Assembly: GCF_040801785.1 (NCBI RefSeq)
Contig: NZ_CP161805.1
Coordinates: 1,674,001-1,738,000, forward strand
Length of the DNA stretch: 64,000 nucleotides
Source of the DNA: Sulfitobacter sp. LCG007
Lineage (GTDB): Bacteria > Pseudomonadota > Alphaproteobacteria > Rhodobacterales > Rhodobacteraceae
Reading direction: 5' to 3'
Shown here: positions 34,456 through 43,351 of the stretch, one piece after another
How the letters are laid out: every line of letters starts with the position of its first letter
Numbering within the stretch: the first letter of the stretch is position 1
Made by a program: the position numbers and the translations under genes
Notes under the pieces: model-generated
Databases searched by the model: none
What the model was told of the DNA's origin: nothing
What the model saw: the letters and a program-made list of their open reading frames with translations, nothing else

Positions 34456-35025
34456 TCAGCCGCCCCAGGAACGTACCGCGCCGCAATCCATGTGGACAAA
34501 ATTCGATCCCGAGTAGCGGCCAACCCCGCCGGCGCGGCAGGCCGCGGCTGCCTGAGCCATCTGGCTGACCGAGCGCGAGGACAGACGCAGGTCTGCGGCT
34601 TGCCCCTTGAGATGGAGCGAATTGCGCGCGACGCCGCCGCTGCGGGCCCTGAGCATCGAGTTCGTCTCGGGGCTGCGATAGCCCGAAAGAAGCATGTAGG
34701 GTTCGTTGACGTCCATCAGGTTGTGGGCCGCGGTCATGATGTCGATCGTACGGGTGTCGATGTTCATGACCTTGTTGTTGCGCCAGTCCCGCATGAACAG
34801 GGTGATTTCCTTCACCGCATCGGGAACGTACTTGCCTTCGATCCAGTAGATCATGTCGAGGCTTTCGCCCGTGCGGCCCGAGTACATCCGGATCCGGCGG
34901 ATATCACCGCCGCCGCGAAGGAAACCTGCAGCCTTCGAATAGGTGGGTGCCGCCGTCAGGGCCGTCGCTGCGAAGGCACCGATAAGCGCACGTCTACTCA
35001 TGCCCAGAGAGCCTGAATCTGCCAT
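34456..35025 (-). CDS. Tat-exported DUF882 / M15-like peptidoglycan-associated protein
   Basis: A 189-residue protein of the YcbK/DUF882 family. The N-terminal MSRRALIGAFAATALTAAP resembles a Tat-type signal (twin Arg and hydrophobic core). The mature part has the M15-type metal ligand regions GYRSPETNSML, NSLHLKGQAADLR and FVHMD, so His, Asp and His ligands are present. It probably cleaves or remodels peptidoglycan peptides in the periplasm. It faces an L,D-transpeptidase gene, as ycbK and ycbB (ldtD) neighbour each other in Escherichia coli. The ATG at 35025 has GGACGG before it. Confidence 0.85.
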   Translation of the reverse strand: MADSGSLGMSRRALIGAFAATALTAAPTYSKAAGFLRGGGDIRRIRMYSGRTGESLDMIYWIEGKYVPDAVKEITLFMRDWRNNKVMNIDTRTIDIMTAAHNLMDVNEPYMLLSGYRSPETNSMLRARSGGVARNSLHLKGQAADLRLSSRSVSQMAQAAAACRAGGVGRYSGSNFVHMDCGAVRSWGG

Positions 35026-35364
35026 TTTCTGTCCGTCCCGTAGCCTGCTCGACCCGTGGTTCGTTGCACGGTTTCGCTGTTGTCCCCAGATGCTCATTGG
35101 TATTGCATAAGCTGATTCGTTAACCAACCCCTGAATCTCCGGGCGCAGCGGCCAGAACAATTTTAGGCAGATTCTTGCGCACCGATCAGGCGGGATGGAA
35201 CCAAATCGGGAGTCGGCTTTTGCCGCCCGCAGGTCCTGGCCCGATGCGCGTTTGCATCATTTTTTCCGCGCGATTAACGGCATCGCAATTGTGAATGGAC
35301 TTGAATGGCGCCACCAGCCTAACTCGACCCAAACAAGCTCGAGCACAGATTTCACAGGAAAAAC
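35026..35364. promoter_or_regulatory. Divergent promoter region, DUF882 / L,D-transpeptidase
   Basis: A 339-base non-coding gap between divergently transcribed cell-wall genes. It is lower in GC than the flanking genes and must hold both promoters. I see no dependable -35/-10 pair or inverted repeat. Confidence 0.5.
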
Positions 35365-36975
35365 ATGAACTTCATTTGCAACGGCTCTCGTATGCTGCGT
35401 GTCGCGGGCGCGCTGGTGGTTCTCATGCTGGCCATTGCTGCTCCTGACGCGTTGCGGGCACAGGTCACGGCCTTCAAGCAGGCTGTCGCGGAAGCCGCGG
35501 CAAGTGATGCCGATATCGCGGCCTTCTACCGCGACAACGACTATCGTCCGATCTGGACCGGCGAGACGCAGGATCTCGCGCGCCGCTCCGCGCTGATCCG
35601 CGCGCTTTCCATGGCTGCCAACCATGGCCTGCCGACGCCGGAATACGATCTGGAGGGGCTGATGGCGCGGATGGCGGCGGCGAAAAGCCCGCGCGACCTC
35701 GGCCTGCTCGAGGTCGAGATGAGCCGGACCTATCTGGCCTATGCGCGCGATCTGCAGACCGGCATTCTCGTGCCGTCGCGTGTCGTCCCGGCGATCAAGC
35801 GGGAAGTCGTCCGCCGCGACGCTTCGCAAGCCCTGGCGGAGATCGCAGGAAACGCCCCCGCACAGGTGCTTCGTGCACTCGCGCCCGCCGGACAGGAATA
35901 TCATGCGCTGATGCGCGAAAAGCTGCGGCTGGAGCGTCTGATCGCCCGGGGCGGTTGGGGCCCCACGGTCCATGCCCAGGCGCTCAAGCCCGGTGCGACC
36001 GGACCCGATGTGGTCGCCCTGCGCGAAAGGCTGACGGCGATGGGATATCTCGACCGGAGCCTCAGCCCCGGCTATGACGCTCGCCTGACGGACGCCGTGC
36101 TGGCCTTTCAGGCGGACCACGGTCTGGAACCGGACGGCGTGGCGGGACCCGGAACGATGGCCGAGATCAACGTCGGCGTCGAACAGCGTCTTCGATCGGT
36201 CATCGTGGCAATGGAACGCGAACGCTGGATGACGCAGGACCGGGGCCAGCGCCACGTCCTTGTGAACCTCACGGATTTCACGGCCAAGATCATCGACGGA
36301 GGGCGCGAGGAATTCTCGACGCGCGCCGTCATCGGGGCGGGCAGCGCCGACCGGCAATCGCCGGAGTTTTCCGAAACCATGGAGTTCATGGTCCTGAACC
36401 CCAGCTGGTATGTCCCGCGCTCGATCGTGACGAAGGAATACCTGCCGCAGCTGCGCGCCAATCCGAATGCGGCCGGACATCTGCAGATCACGGATCGCAA
36501 TGGGCGGATCGTCAACCGCGGGGCCGTGGACTTTGCCCAGTATTCGACGCGCAACTTTCCCTTCGCCATGCGCCAGCCTCCGGGCGCGCGCAACGCGCTT
36601 GGCCAGGTCAAGTTCATGTTTCCCAACCGCTACAACATCTATCTGCACGACACGCCCGCCAAGGACCTCTTCAGCCGCGAGGTGCGGGCCTACAGCCATG
36701 GCTGCATCCGCCTGGCGGATCCGAAGGATTTCGCGACCCATCTGCTGGCATCCCAGCAAAGCGATCCGGCCGGATTTTTCGACCGGAACGTCAGCAACGG
36801 CCGCGAGCAGCGTGTGGACCTCGAAACGCCGCTGCCGGTCCACCTGATCTACCGCACGGCCTTCACCACACCGCGCGGCCAGACCCAGTACCGCCGCGAC
36901 GTCTATGGGCGCGACGCGGCGATCTGGGAGGCGCTGTCGAAGGCAGGGGTGGCGTCGGACGCGGTTCAGGGCTAA
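35365..36975 (+). CDS. L,D-transpeptidase (YcbB/LdtD family)
   Basis: A 536-residue periplasmic enzyme. The signal peptide covers about 1-32. A peptidoglycan-binding domain at about 205-275 includes TDAVLAFQADHGLEPDGVAGPG split over normal PGB spacing. The YkuD catalytic domain contains YSHGCIRL with His445 and Cys447. It makes 3-3 crosslinks between peptidoglycan stems. AGGA precedes the ATG. It is 28 bases upstream of lpxD. Confidence 0.92.
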   Translation: MNFICNGSRMLRVAGALVVLMLAIAAPDALRAQVTAFKQAVAEAAASDADIAAFYRDNDYRPIWTGETQDLARRSALIRALSMAANHGLPTPEYDLEGLMARMAAAKSPRDLGLLEVEMSRTYLAYARDLQTGILVPSRVVPAIKREVVRRDASQALAEIAGNAPAQVLRALAPAGQEYHALMREKLRLERLIARGGWGPTVHAQALKPGATGPDVVALRERLTAMGYLDRSLSPGYDARLTDAVLAFQADHGLEPDGVAGPGTMAEINVGVEQRLRSVIVAMERERWMTQDRGQRHVLVNLTDFTAKIIDGGREEFSTRAVIGAGSADRQSPEFSETMEFMVLNPSWYVPRSIVTKEYLPQLRANPNAAGHLQITDRNGRIVNRGAVDFAQYSTRNFPFAMRQPPGARNALGQVKFMFPNRYNIYLHDTPAKDLFSREVRAYSHGCIRLADPKDFATHLLASQQSDPAGFFDRNVSNGREQRVDLETPLPVHLIYRTAFTTPRGQTQYRRDVYGRDAAIWEALSKAGVASDAVQG

Positions 36976-36981
36976 TCCTGA

Positions 36982-36998
36982 CCCCGGAATATCCGGGG
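36982..36998 (+). promoter_or_regulatory. Hairpin covering the lpxD ribosome-binding site
   Basis: A 7-bp stem (CCCCGGA / TCCGGGG) with a 3-base loop lies between the L,D-transpeptidase stop and the lpxD start. The GGGGGT that should serve as Shine-Dalgarno sequence (36995-37000) is mostly inside the 3' arm, so ribosome access may depend on unfolding or on translation of the upstream gene. Confidence 0.4.
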
Positions 36999-37003
36999 GT
37001 GAC

Positions 37004-38152
37004 ATGAGCCATACCGTCAGCGAAATCGCTGCCGCCATCGGCGCCGAATTCTTCGGCGACGGAAGCATCGTGATCAGCGCCGCTGCCGAGCCTCAGAACG
37101 CACGGCCGGACGAGCTGGCGATGGCCACGGGCGAAAAATACGCCGCCGCTCTCGGCAAGGGCCGGGCGCGGGCGGCGATGCTCTGGCAAGGCGCGGACTG
37201 GAAAGCGCTCGGGCTCGAGGCCGCGATCGTGCCGCAACGTCCGCGCTACGCCATGGCGGGGCTGACACGCCATCTCGATGCCGGGCAGGGCTTTGCGGCA
37301 GGCATCCACCCGAGCGCCGTCATCGATCCCACGGCAGAGCTGGGCGAGGGCGTCTCGGTCGGACCCTTCACGGTGATCTCAGCCGGCGCGCGGATCGGGG
37401 CACGGTCCGTCATCGGTCCGCAATGTTTCATCGGCTGGAACGCGACGCTGGGCGAGGACGCCTTCCTGCGCGAGCAGGTCAGCATCGGGGCCCGTGCCCG
37501 GATCGGAGCGCGCTTCATCGCCAACCCGGGCGCTCGGATCGGAGGCGACGGCTTTTCCTTCGTGACCGCCGAAGCCTCGGGCGTGGAGGCCGTGCGCGAC
37601 ACGCTCGGAGACCAGCAGGAGCGCCCCGCGCAGCCCTGGACGCGAATCCATTCGCTCGGCGCCGTGTCGATCGGGGACAACGTGGAGATCGGCGCGAATT
37701 CGGCGGTCGACAACGGAACCATCCGCGACACACGGATCGGCGACGGAACCAAGCTCGATAACCTGGTCACGATCGGCCACAACGTGATCATCGGCACGGA
37801 CTGCCTGATCTGCGGTCAGGCCGGTGTCGCAGGATCGTCACGCATCGGCAATAATGTCGTCCTCGGCGGCATGACCGGCGTGAATGACAACATCTTCGTG
37901 GGCGACCGGGTCATCACCGGCGGCGGCTCGAAGGTTGCATCGAACGTTCCGGCGGGTCGGGTCATGATGGGATATCCGGCGACGCGGATGGACACGCATA
38001 TCGAGATTTACAAGGCAATGCGCCGCTTGCCGCGACTGCTCGGGGAGGTCGCGGCGCTGCGCAAGGCAGTTTTCAGGTCCGAGCCATTGGAACAGGCCGA
38101 CAGCAAGAGCGCAGGAGACCAGCATGACCATCGCCGAAATGACGATCAGTGA
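37004..38152 (+). CDS. lpxD: UDP-3-O-acylglucosamine N-acyltransferase LpxD
   Basis: A 382-residue LpxD, which adds the second hydroxyacyl chain in lipid A synthesis. An N-terminal uridine-binding domain (about 1-100) is followed by left-handed beta-helix hexapeptide repeats and the catalytic His region LVTIGHNVIIG. The C-terminal tail is longer than in E. coli and its end overlaps the acp gene by 29 bases. ATG at 37004 is chosen; the frame is open upstream inside the transpeptidase gene. Confidence 0.93.
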   Translation: MSHTVSEIAAAIGAEFFGDGSIVISAAAEPQNARPDELAMATGEKYAAALGKGRARAAMLWQGADWKALGLEAAIVPQRPRYAMAGLTRHLDAGQGFAAGIHPSAVIDPTAELGEGVSVGPFTVISAGARIGARSVIGPQCFIGWNATLGEDAFLREQVSIGARARIGARFIANPGARIGGDGFSFVTAEASGVEAVRDTLGDQQERPAQPWTRIHSLGAVSIGDNVEIGANSAVDNGTIRDTRIGDGTKLDNLVTIGHNVIIGTDCLICGQAGVAGSSRIGNNVVLGGMTGVNDNIFVGDRVITGGGSKVASNVPAGRVMMGYPATRMDTHIEIYKAMRRLPRLLGEVAALRKAVFRSEPLEQADSKSAGDQHDHRRNDDQ

Positions 38153-38396
38153 CCGTGTCAGAGAGATAATTGCGGAACAGGCCGTTCTCGAGCCGTCTGA
38201 CGTGACCATGGAGAGCACGCTTGAGGATCTGGGGATCGATAGCCTCGGGCTGGTGGAAAGCATCTTCGCCATCGAGGAGGCGTTCGACATCTCTGTCCCG
38301 TTCAACGCCAATGCGCCCCGGGAAAGCGATTTCGACATCTCGAGCGTGGCATCCATCGTTGCGGGCATCGAGAAGCTCAAGGCGGCGCAGAGCTGA
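38124..38396 (+). CDS. Acyl carrier protein (dedicated, second type)
   Basis: A 90-residue ACP. The phosphopantetheine attachment serine is Ser40 in LGIDSLGLVE. It has an unusual insertion after helix II (FNANAPRESDF) compared with housekeeping AcpP. It overlaps lpxD and is followed 6 bases later by a ketoacyl-ACP synthase gene, so it probably supplies special acyl chains for the envelope, perhaps lipid A. That function is inferred from position. Confidence 0.88.
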   Translation: MTIAEMTISDRVREIIAEQAVLEPSDVTMESTLEDLGIDSLGLVESIFAIEEAFDISVPFNANAPRESDFDISSVASIVAGIEKLKAAQS

Positions 38397-38402
38397 CGCA
38401 GG

Positions 38403-39611
38403 ATGAAGCGCGTTGTCATTACCGGTGCGGGAACGATCAACGCGCTTGGCCACTCTGTCCCCGACACGCTGAAGGCGATGCAGGAAGGCGTCTGCGGGAT
38501 CGCGCCTCTCGAGATGCGCGACGTCGCACGGCTGCAGATCCAGATCGGCGGGCAGGTGCGCGGCTTTGAAGCCGAGGGGCGCTACAACCGTCAGCAGATG
38601 TCGCTTTACGACCGTTTCACCCAGTTCACGCTCGCCGCCGCGCAGGAGGCCATCAGCCAGTCGGGTCTGGAATTCCACGGCGAGCTGTCGGCACGCTCCG
38701 GCGTGGTGCTGGGCACCGCCGGGGGCGGGGTCAGCACCTGGGACGACAATTACCGGGCGGTCTACGAGGAGGGAAAGAACCGGGTCCATCCCTTCGTTGT
38801 GCCCAAGCTCATGAACAATGCCGCGGCGAGCCATGTGTCGATCGAGCATAACCTCAAGGGTCCGTCATTCACGGTTTCCACTGCCTGCGCCTCGTCCAAC
38901 CACGCGATGGCGCAGGCCTTCGCCATGGTCCGTTCGGGCATGGCGCCGGCGATGGTCACGGGCGGATCCGAAAGCATGCTCTGCTTCGGGGGAGTGAAGG
39001 CCTGGGAAGGGCTTCGGGTGATGTCGCGCGACGCCTGCCGGCCGTTCTCGGCCAACCGCAACGGCATGGTGCAGGGCGAGGGGGCGGGCGTCTTCGTCTT
39101 CGAGGAACTCGACCACGCCCGCCGACGCGGCGCGGACATCCTGTGCGAGGTTGCCGGCTTCTGCATGACCTCCGACGCGGGCGACATCGTCATGCCGTCC
39201 AAGAATGGCGCCGCGCGGGCGATTGCGGGTGCCCTGAAGGATGCGCGTATAGACCGGAGCGAGGTGGGCTATATCAACGCCCACGGAACCGGCACCGCCG
39301 CCAACGACAAGACCGAATGCGCCGCGGTGGCCGATGTGTTCGGACCGCATGCCGACCGGCTCATGATCTCGTCGACCAAGTCCATGCACGGACATCTGAT
39401 CGGCGGGACCGGCGCGGTCGAGCTTCTGGCCTGCATCATGGCGCTGCGGGACGGGATCATCGCGCCGACGATCGGCTACGAGGAGCCGGACCCCGAATGC
39501 GCCCTCGACGTGGTGCCGAACGAGGCGCGCGAGGCGAAGGTCGACGTGGTGCTGTCGAACGCCTTCGCCTTCGGCGGCATGAACGCCGTGCTGGCCCTGC
39601 GCAAGGTCTGA
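38403..39611 (+). CDS. Beta-ketoacyl-ACP synthase II-like (KAS)
   Basis: A 402-residue condensing enzyme of the FabF family with the complete triad: Cys162 in TACASS, His294 in HGTGT and His331 in GHLIGG. It should extend acyl chains on the adjacent ACP. It is probably not the housekeeping FabF, which usually sits beside fabD/fabG/acpP. Its partners here are lpxD and the unusual ACP. Confidence 0.9.
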   Translation: MKRVVITGAGTINALGHSVPDTLKAMQEGVCGIAPLEMRDVARLQIQIGGQVRGFEAEGRYNRQQMSLYDRFTQFTLAAAQEAISQSGLEFHGELSARSGVVLGTAGGGVSTWDDNYRAVYEEGKNRVHPFVVPKLMNNAAASHVSIEHNLKGPSFTVSTACASSNHAMAQAFAMVRSGMAPAMVTGGSESMLCFGGVKAWEGLRVMSRDACRPFSANRNGMVQGEGAGVFVFEELDHARRRGADILCEVAGFCMTSDAGDIVMPSKNGAARAIAGALKDARIDRSEVGYINAHGTGTAANDKTECAAVADVFGPHADRLMISSTKSMHGHLIGGTGAVELLACIMALRDGIIAPTIGYEEPDPECALDVVPNEAREAKVDVVLSNAFAFGGMNAVLALRKV

Positions 39612-39697
39612 AGCGCCGCCTTCCGGGGTCGCAAACAGGCGCGACGGGCACCTCCGTCCCGCCCGAGGGTCTGTCCGACAAGCGGGGAGAGTGCGCC

Positions 39698-40642
39698 ATG
39701 AAAGTCGGTTTCATCGGTCTGGGCAATGTGGGCGGAAAGCTGTGCGGCTCGCTTATCCGGAACGGCATGGATGTGCAGGTGCACGACCTCGATCCCGATC
39801 TCGTTGCGGGGAAGGTCGCCGCCGGTGCCCAACCCGGAGGAAGCCCCGCCGACATGATGCGCGCCTGCGATGCGGTCATTACCTGCCTGCCATCGCCTGC
39901 CGCTTCCGCCGCCGTGCTCGACGAGATGCTTCCCGACGTCTCGCCGGGCAAGATCTGGATGGAGATGTCGACCACCGACGCCGCCGAGGTCAGGCGCATC
40001 GGCGACCAGGTGATCGCGGCGGGCGGTGCCGCGGTCGACTGCCCGGTCTCGGGCGGCTGCCACAGGGCGGATACCGGCAACATCTCGATCTACGCAGGCT
40101 GCGACCGCGCCACCTTCGAGCGCATCCTGCCGCTGCTGACGGTCATGGGGCGCCGCGTGCTGCACACGGGGCCTTTGGGCTCGGCCTCGGTGCTGAAGGT
40201 GATGACCAACTACCTTGCGACGGCGAACCTTCTCACCCTCTGCGAGGCCCTTACGGTCATGAAGGCCGCGGGCATGGATTTAGGCACCACATTCGAAGCG
40301 ATTTCAATATCTTCGGGGACGTCCTTCGTGCACGAGACCGAGAGCAAGCTGATCCTGTCGGGCGCGCGCGACGTGAATTTCACCATGGATCTCGTGCAGA
40401 AGGACATCGGGCTTTTCCAGAAGCTGGCCGATCAGCATGGCGTACCGCTCGAGATATCGCCGCTGATGATCGAGATGATGACGGATGGACAGCGCCGGTA
40501 CGGCACCCGGGCCCAGTCGGACCGCATGATAGAGCGTCTCGAAGAGGCGACCGGGCTCGACATCACCGCGCCCGGTTTTCCCACGGAACTGGTCGACGAT
40601 GAACCGGAGGAACCCGGCTACGAGGTCGTGCCCGCGCGCTAG
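39698..40642 (+). CDS. 3-hydroxyisobutyrate-dehydrogenase-like NAD(P) oxidoreductase
   Basis: A 314-residue beta-hydroxyacid dehydrogenase. The N-terminal Rossmann motif is [10 protein letters not shown]. The substrate signature is [16 protein letters not shown]. The catalytic Lys is Lys167 in VLKVMTN. Family members reduce or oxidise small hydroxyacids or semialdehydes; the substrate cannot be told from sequence. The stop codon TAG overlaps the convergent serS stop by 2 bases (40640-40641). It is 86 bases after the KAS gene, so may belong to that operon. Confidence 0.85.
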   Translation: MKVGFIGLGNVGGKLCGSLIRNGMDVQVHDLDPDLVAGKVAAGAQPGGSPADMMRACDAVITCLPSPAASAAVLDEMLPDVSPGKIWMEMSTTDAAEVRRIGDQVIAAGGAAVDCPVSGGCHRADTGNISIYAGCDRATFERILPLLTVMGRRVLHTGPLGSASVLKVMTNYLATANLLTLCEALTVMKAAGMDLGTTFEAISISSGTSFVHETESKLILSGARDVNFTMDLVQKDIGLFQKLADQHGVPLEISPLMIEMMTDGQRRYGTRAQSDRMIERLEEATGLDITAPGFPTELVDDEPEEPGYEVVPAR

Positions 40643-41931
40643 ACCAGTCGCCCCTGCGCGTCGAGCATGGTCTTGCCGCCGAGATAGGGCGCCAGCACAT
40701 CGGGCAGGCTTACCGAGCCGTCCTGCTGCTGACCGTTCTCCAGCACCGCGATTAGGGCCCGGCCCACGGCAAGGCCGGAACCGTTCAGCGTGTGCACGAA
40801 TTGCGGCTTGCCGCCATCGGCGGGCTTGAACCGCGCATTCATCCGGCGCGCCTGAAAATCGCCCGTGGTCGAAACCGACGAAATCTCGCGATAGGTGTTC
40901 TGACCGGGCAGCCAGGCCTCCACGTCGAAGGTCCGACGCGCGCCAAAGCCCATGTCACCGGTGCATAGGAGAACGGTGCGATAGGGAATGCCCAGTTTCT
41001 CCAGGATGCCCTCGGCGCAGCGCAGCATGCGTTTCTGCTCGTCGTCCGAGGCGTCGGGATGGGTGATCGACACCATCTCGACCTTCTCGAACTGGTGCTG
41101 GCGGAGCATGCCGGCGGTATCGCGCCCCGCCGAACCCGCCTCCGAGCGGAAGCACAGCGTGTGCGAGGTCAGGCGGAGTGGAAGGGCGGCCTCTTCCAGC
41201 ACGTCGCCCGAGACCGAATAGGTCAACGTCACCTCGGACGTCGGGATCAGCCACCAGCCGTTCGTCGTCTGATAGCTGTCTTCGCCGAATTTCGGCAGCT
41301 TGTCCGTGCCATACATCGCCTCGTCGCGCACCAGCACGGGCGAGTTGACCTCGGTCAGCCCGTTCTCTGTCGTGTGGGTGTCGAGCATGAACTGCGCCAG
41401 CGCCCGGTGGATGCGGGCCACGGCGCCCTTCAGCATTACGAAACGCGCGCCGGATGTCTTGGCGGCAGTCTCGAAATCCATGCAGGCGGTGACGCCACCG
41501 ATCTCGTAGTGCTCTTTTGGCGCAAAGGCGAAGTTGGGGATATTGCCCCAGCGGTTCACCTCGACGTTGTCGGTTTCATCCGCACCGTCCGGCACGTCCT
41601 CGGCCGGCAGGTTCGCGATGCGCGCCAGCATATCGGTGAGCTTCGCGTCCAGATCGCCCGCCTCGGCCTGCATCCGCGCCACGTCGGCCTTCTTTTCTGT
41701 CACAAGCGCGCGCAGACGCTCGAATTCGGCGTCGTCGCCCCTGGCCTTGGCCGCGCCCACTTCCTTCGAGGCGCGGTTCTGCTCGGCCTGGGCCTGTTCG
41801 GCCGCGGTTATCCGGGCGCGCCGGGCCTCGTCCAGCGCCAGGATCTCGGAGGAAACCGGCGCATCCCCGCGGCGCGCCAGGGCGGCATCGAAAGCGGCGG
41901 GGTTTTCGCGGATCGCGCGGATGTCGTGCAT
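40639..41931 (-). CDS. serS: Seryl-tRNA synthetase
   Basis: A 430-residue class II synthetase. An N-terminal coiled-coil arm (about 30-100) binds tRNA(Ser). Motif 2 lies around [20 protein letters not shown], and motif 3 around [17 protein letters not shown]. The start [11 protein letters not shown] at 41931 is the normal SerS N-terminus. Its stop codon overlaps that of the convergent dehydrogenase gene. Confidence 0.96.
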   Translation of the reverse strand: MHDIRAIRENPAAFDAALARRGDAPVSSEILALDEARRARITAAEQAQAEQNRASKEVGAAKARGDDAEFERLRALVTEKKADVARMQAEAGDLDAKLTDMLARIANLPAEDVPDGADETDNVEVNRWGNIPNFAFAPKEHYEIGGVTACMDFETAAKTSGARFVMLKGAVARIHRALAQFMLDTHTTENGLTEVNSPVLVRDEAMYGTDKLPKFGEDSYQTTNGWWLIPTSEVTLTYSVSGDVLEEAALPLRLTSHTLCFRSEAGSAGRDTAGMLRQHQFEKVEMVSITHPDASDDEQKRMLRCAEGILEKLGIPYRTVLLCTGDMGFGARRTFDVEAWLPGQNTYREISSVSTTGDFQARRMNARFKPADGGKPQFVHTLNGSGLAVGRALIAVLENGQQQDGSVSLPDVLAPYLGGKTMLDAQGRLV

Positions 41932-42011
41932 GGTCTCGGTCCCGGTCTGAGTCGTTGCGGCGCCGTTATGGCCGATCTCGGCGGCATTCGTAACCGGGAT
42001 CGTGCGCGGCG

Positions 42012-42803
42012 TCAGTCGCTTTCCTGCGCCGCCGCGATGCGTTCGCGCGCCCAGTCCGGCAGGGGCACGGCGAGCGAGCGCGCCGGTCCGAGCTTGCCGA
42101 GCGTGCCCGCAACGACGCCCACGACCTGCCATGTGCCATCAATTTTACCCAGCAGGGGCGCGCCGGAATTGCCGCTGACGACCGCGCAATCCGTGTAGAT
42201 CAGCCCCGGCGGACCGGCGACCCGGGCACAGTCGAAACGCCCCGACAGCGCATAGGGACGCCGCTTGGCATAACCCAGAATGGCGAGAGGCCCTTGCGTC
42301 GCGGCCCTGTCCGCGTCCTCACCCTCCGCAACCCCGATGGGCACAACCATGTCCGGCGGCAGCGGCTCTTCCAGCGTGACGAGGGCGACATCGTAGCGGA
42401 AGCGCGTGTTGCCTTTTGACACCGGGTAGGCGGGATGCTGCACGGTTGCCGAAGACACCCTGTGCGCCACGTGCCCCCCGACATCGAGCCCCGCCACGAA
42501 GACGCGACGCGGACCGAAACTTTCGCCGCCCTCCGCTCCCGGCACGCAATGGGCGGCCGTCAGCACGAGCGCGGGCGCGACAAGCGTTCCCGTGCAGCCG
42601 ATCTTGCGTGTGATCCCGGCTCCGTTGACGGCTCCCACGGCAGCCCAGCGGGCGCGCTCGGCTTCCGGCACGAGCGGCAGCATGAAGATCTGCCGGTCTG
42701 TCCCGTCTTGCGGAAGGGGCGTTTCGGCAAGGGGCGGCGTCGGCTGGATCAGCGTCGCTGCAAGCGTGCCGGCGAGTAGCAGGGCGAGGCGGGATGTTTT
42801 CAT
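42012..42803 (-). CDS. Secreted trypsin-like serine protease (S1)
   Basis: A 263-residue exported protease. A signal peptide covers about 1-27. The catalytic triad is visible: His in LTAAHCVPG, Asp in [12 protein letters not shown] and Ser in [11 protein letters not shown]. It resembles small V8/trypsin-like periplasmic or secreted proteases of Rhodobacterales. The ATG at 42803 creates the signal peptide; the longer open frame upstream lacks protein character. It lies 80 bases upstream of serS. Confidence 0.88.
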   Translation of the reverse strand: MKTSRLALLLAGTLAATLIQPTPPLAETPLPQDGTDRQIFMLPLVPEAERARWAAVGAVNGAGITRKIGCTGTLVAPALVLTAAHCVPGAEGGESFGPRRVFVAGLDVGGHVAHRVSSATVQHPAYPVSKGNTRFRYDVALVTLEEPLPPDMVVPIGVAEGEDADRAATQGPLAILGYAKRRPYALSGRFDCARVAGPPGLIYTDCAVVSGNSGAPLLGKIDGTWQVVGVVAGTLGKLGPARSLAVPLPDWARERIAAAQESD

Positions 42804-43039
42804 GCGGGCGTCACCTGGCGGACGCGTCCTTTGCCTGTGGGTCGATGCGGGTTGGCGTGAGGATGATGCCCCGCCGCCGGACGAAGGCCAAGTCCGAACA
42901 GCGCAGGAAGATCTCTGCCTTGGCGCCGAGCGGCACCGAGCGGACGCGGCCCTTTGTCCCTTGCGCTGGTCCGCACCAGCCCATAGGTTCTGCCGCAATT
43001 CGGGCGCCCGCCCTTTGAGACAACAAGAAGGACCGCCCA

Positions 43040-43318
43040 ATGGAAGGTTTCGCCCAGTTCGTGCCTCTGATCCTGATCTTCGGGATCATGTATTTCCTGC
43101 TCATCCGTCCTCAGCAGCAGAAGCTCAAACAGCATCAGGCGATGGTCAAGGCGCTGCGCCGCGGCGATCAGGTCGTGACCCAGGGCGGCATCGTCGGCAA
43201 GGTTTCCAAGGTCAAGGAAGATGGCGAGCTCGAACTCGAGATCGCCGAGGGCGTAAAGGTCCGCGTGATCCAGAGCACCATCGCATCGGTGATCTCCAAG
43301 ACCGAGCCGGCCAAGTAG
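43040..43318 (+). CDS. yajC: Sec translocon accessory protein YajC
   Basis: A 92-residue membrane protein with one N-terminal helix and the conserved FLLIRPQQQKLKQHQ and RGDQVVTQGGIVGKV. It joins SecDF and YidC in the holotranslocon. AAGAAGGA-type sequence precedes the ATG. It starts the secDF operon. Confidence 0.95.
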   Translation: MEGFAQFVPLILIFGIMYFLLIRPQQQKLKQHQAMVKALRRGDQVVTQGGIVGKVSKVKEDGELELEIAEGVKVRVIQSTIASVISKTEPAK

Positions 43319-43351
43319 TTTAGCCGTCCAAGACGCTGAAAAGGCGCAGAA

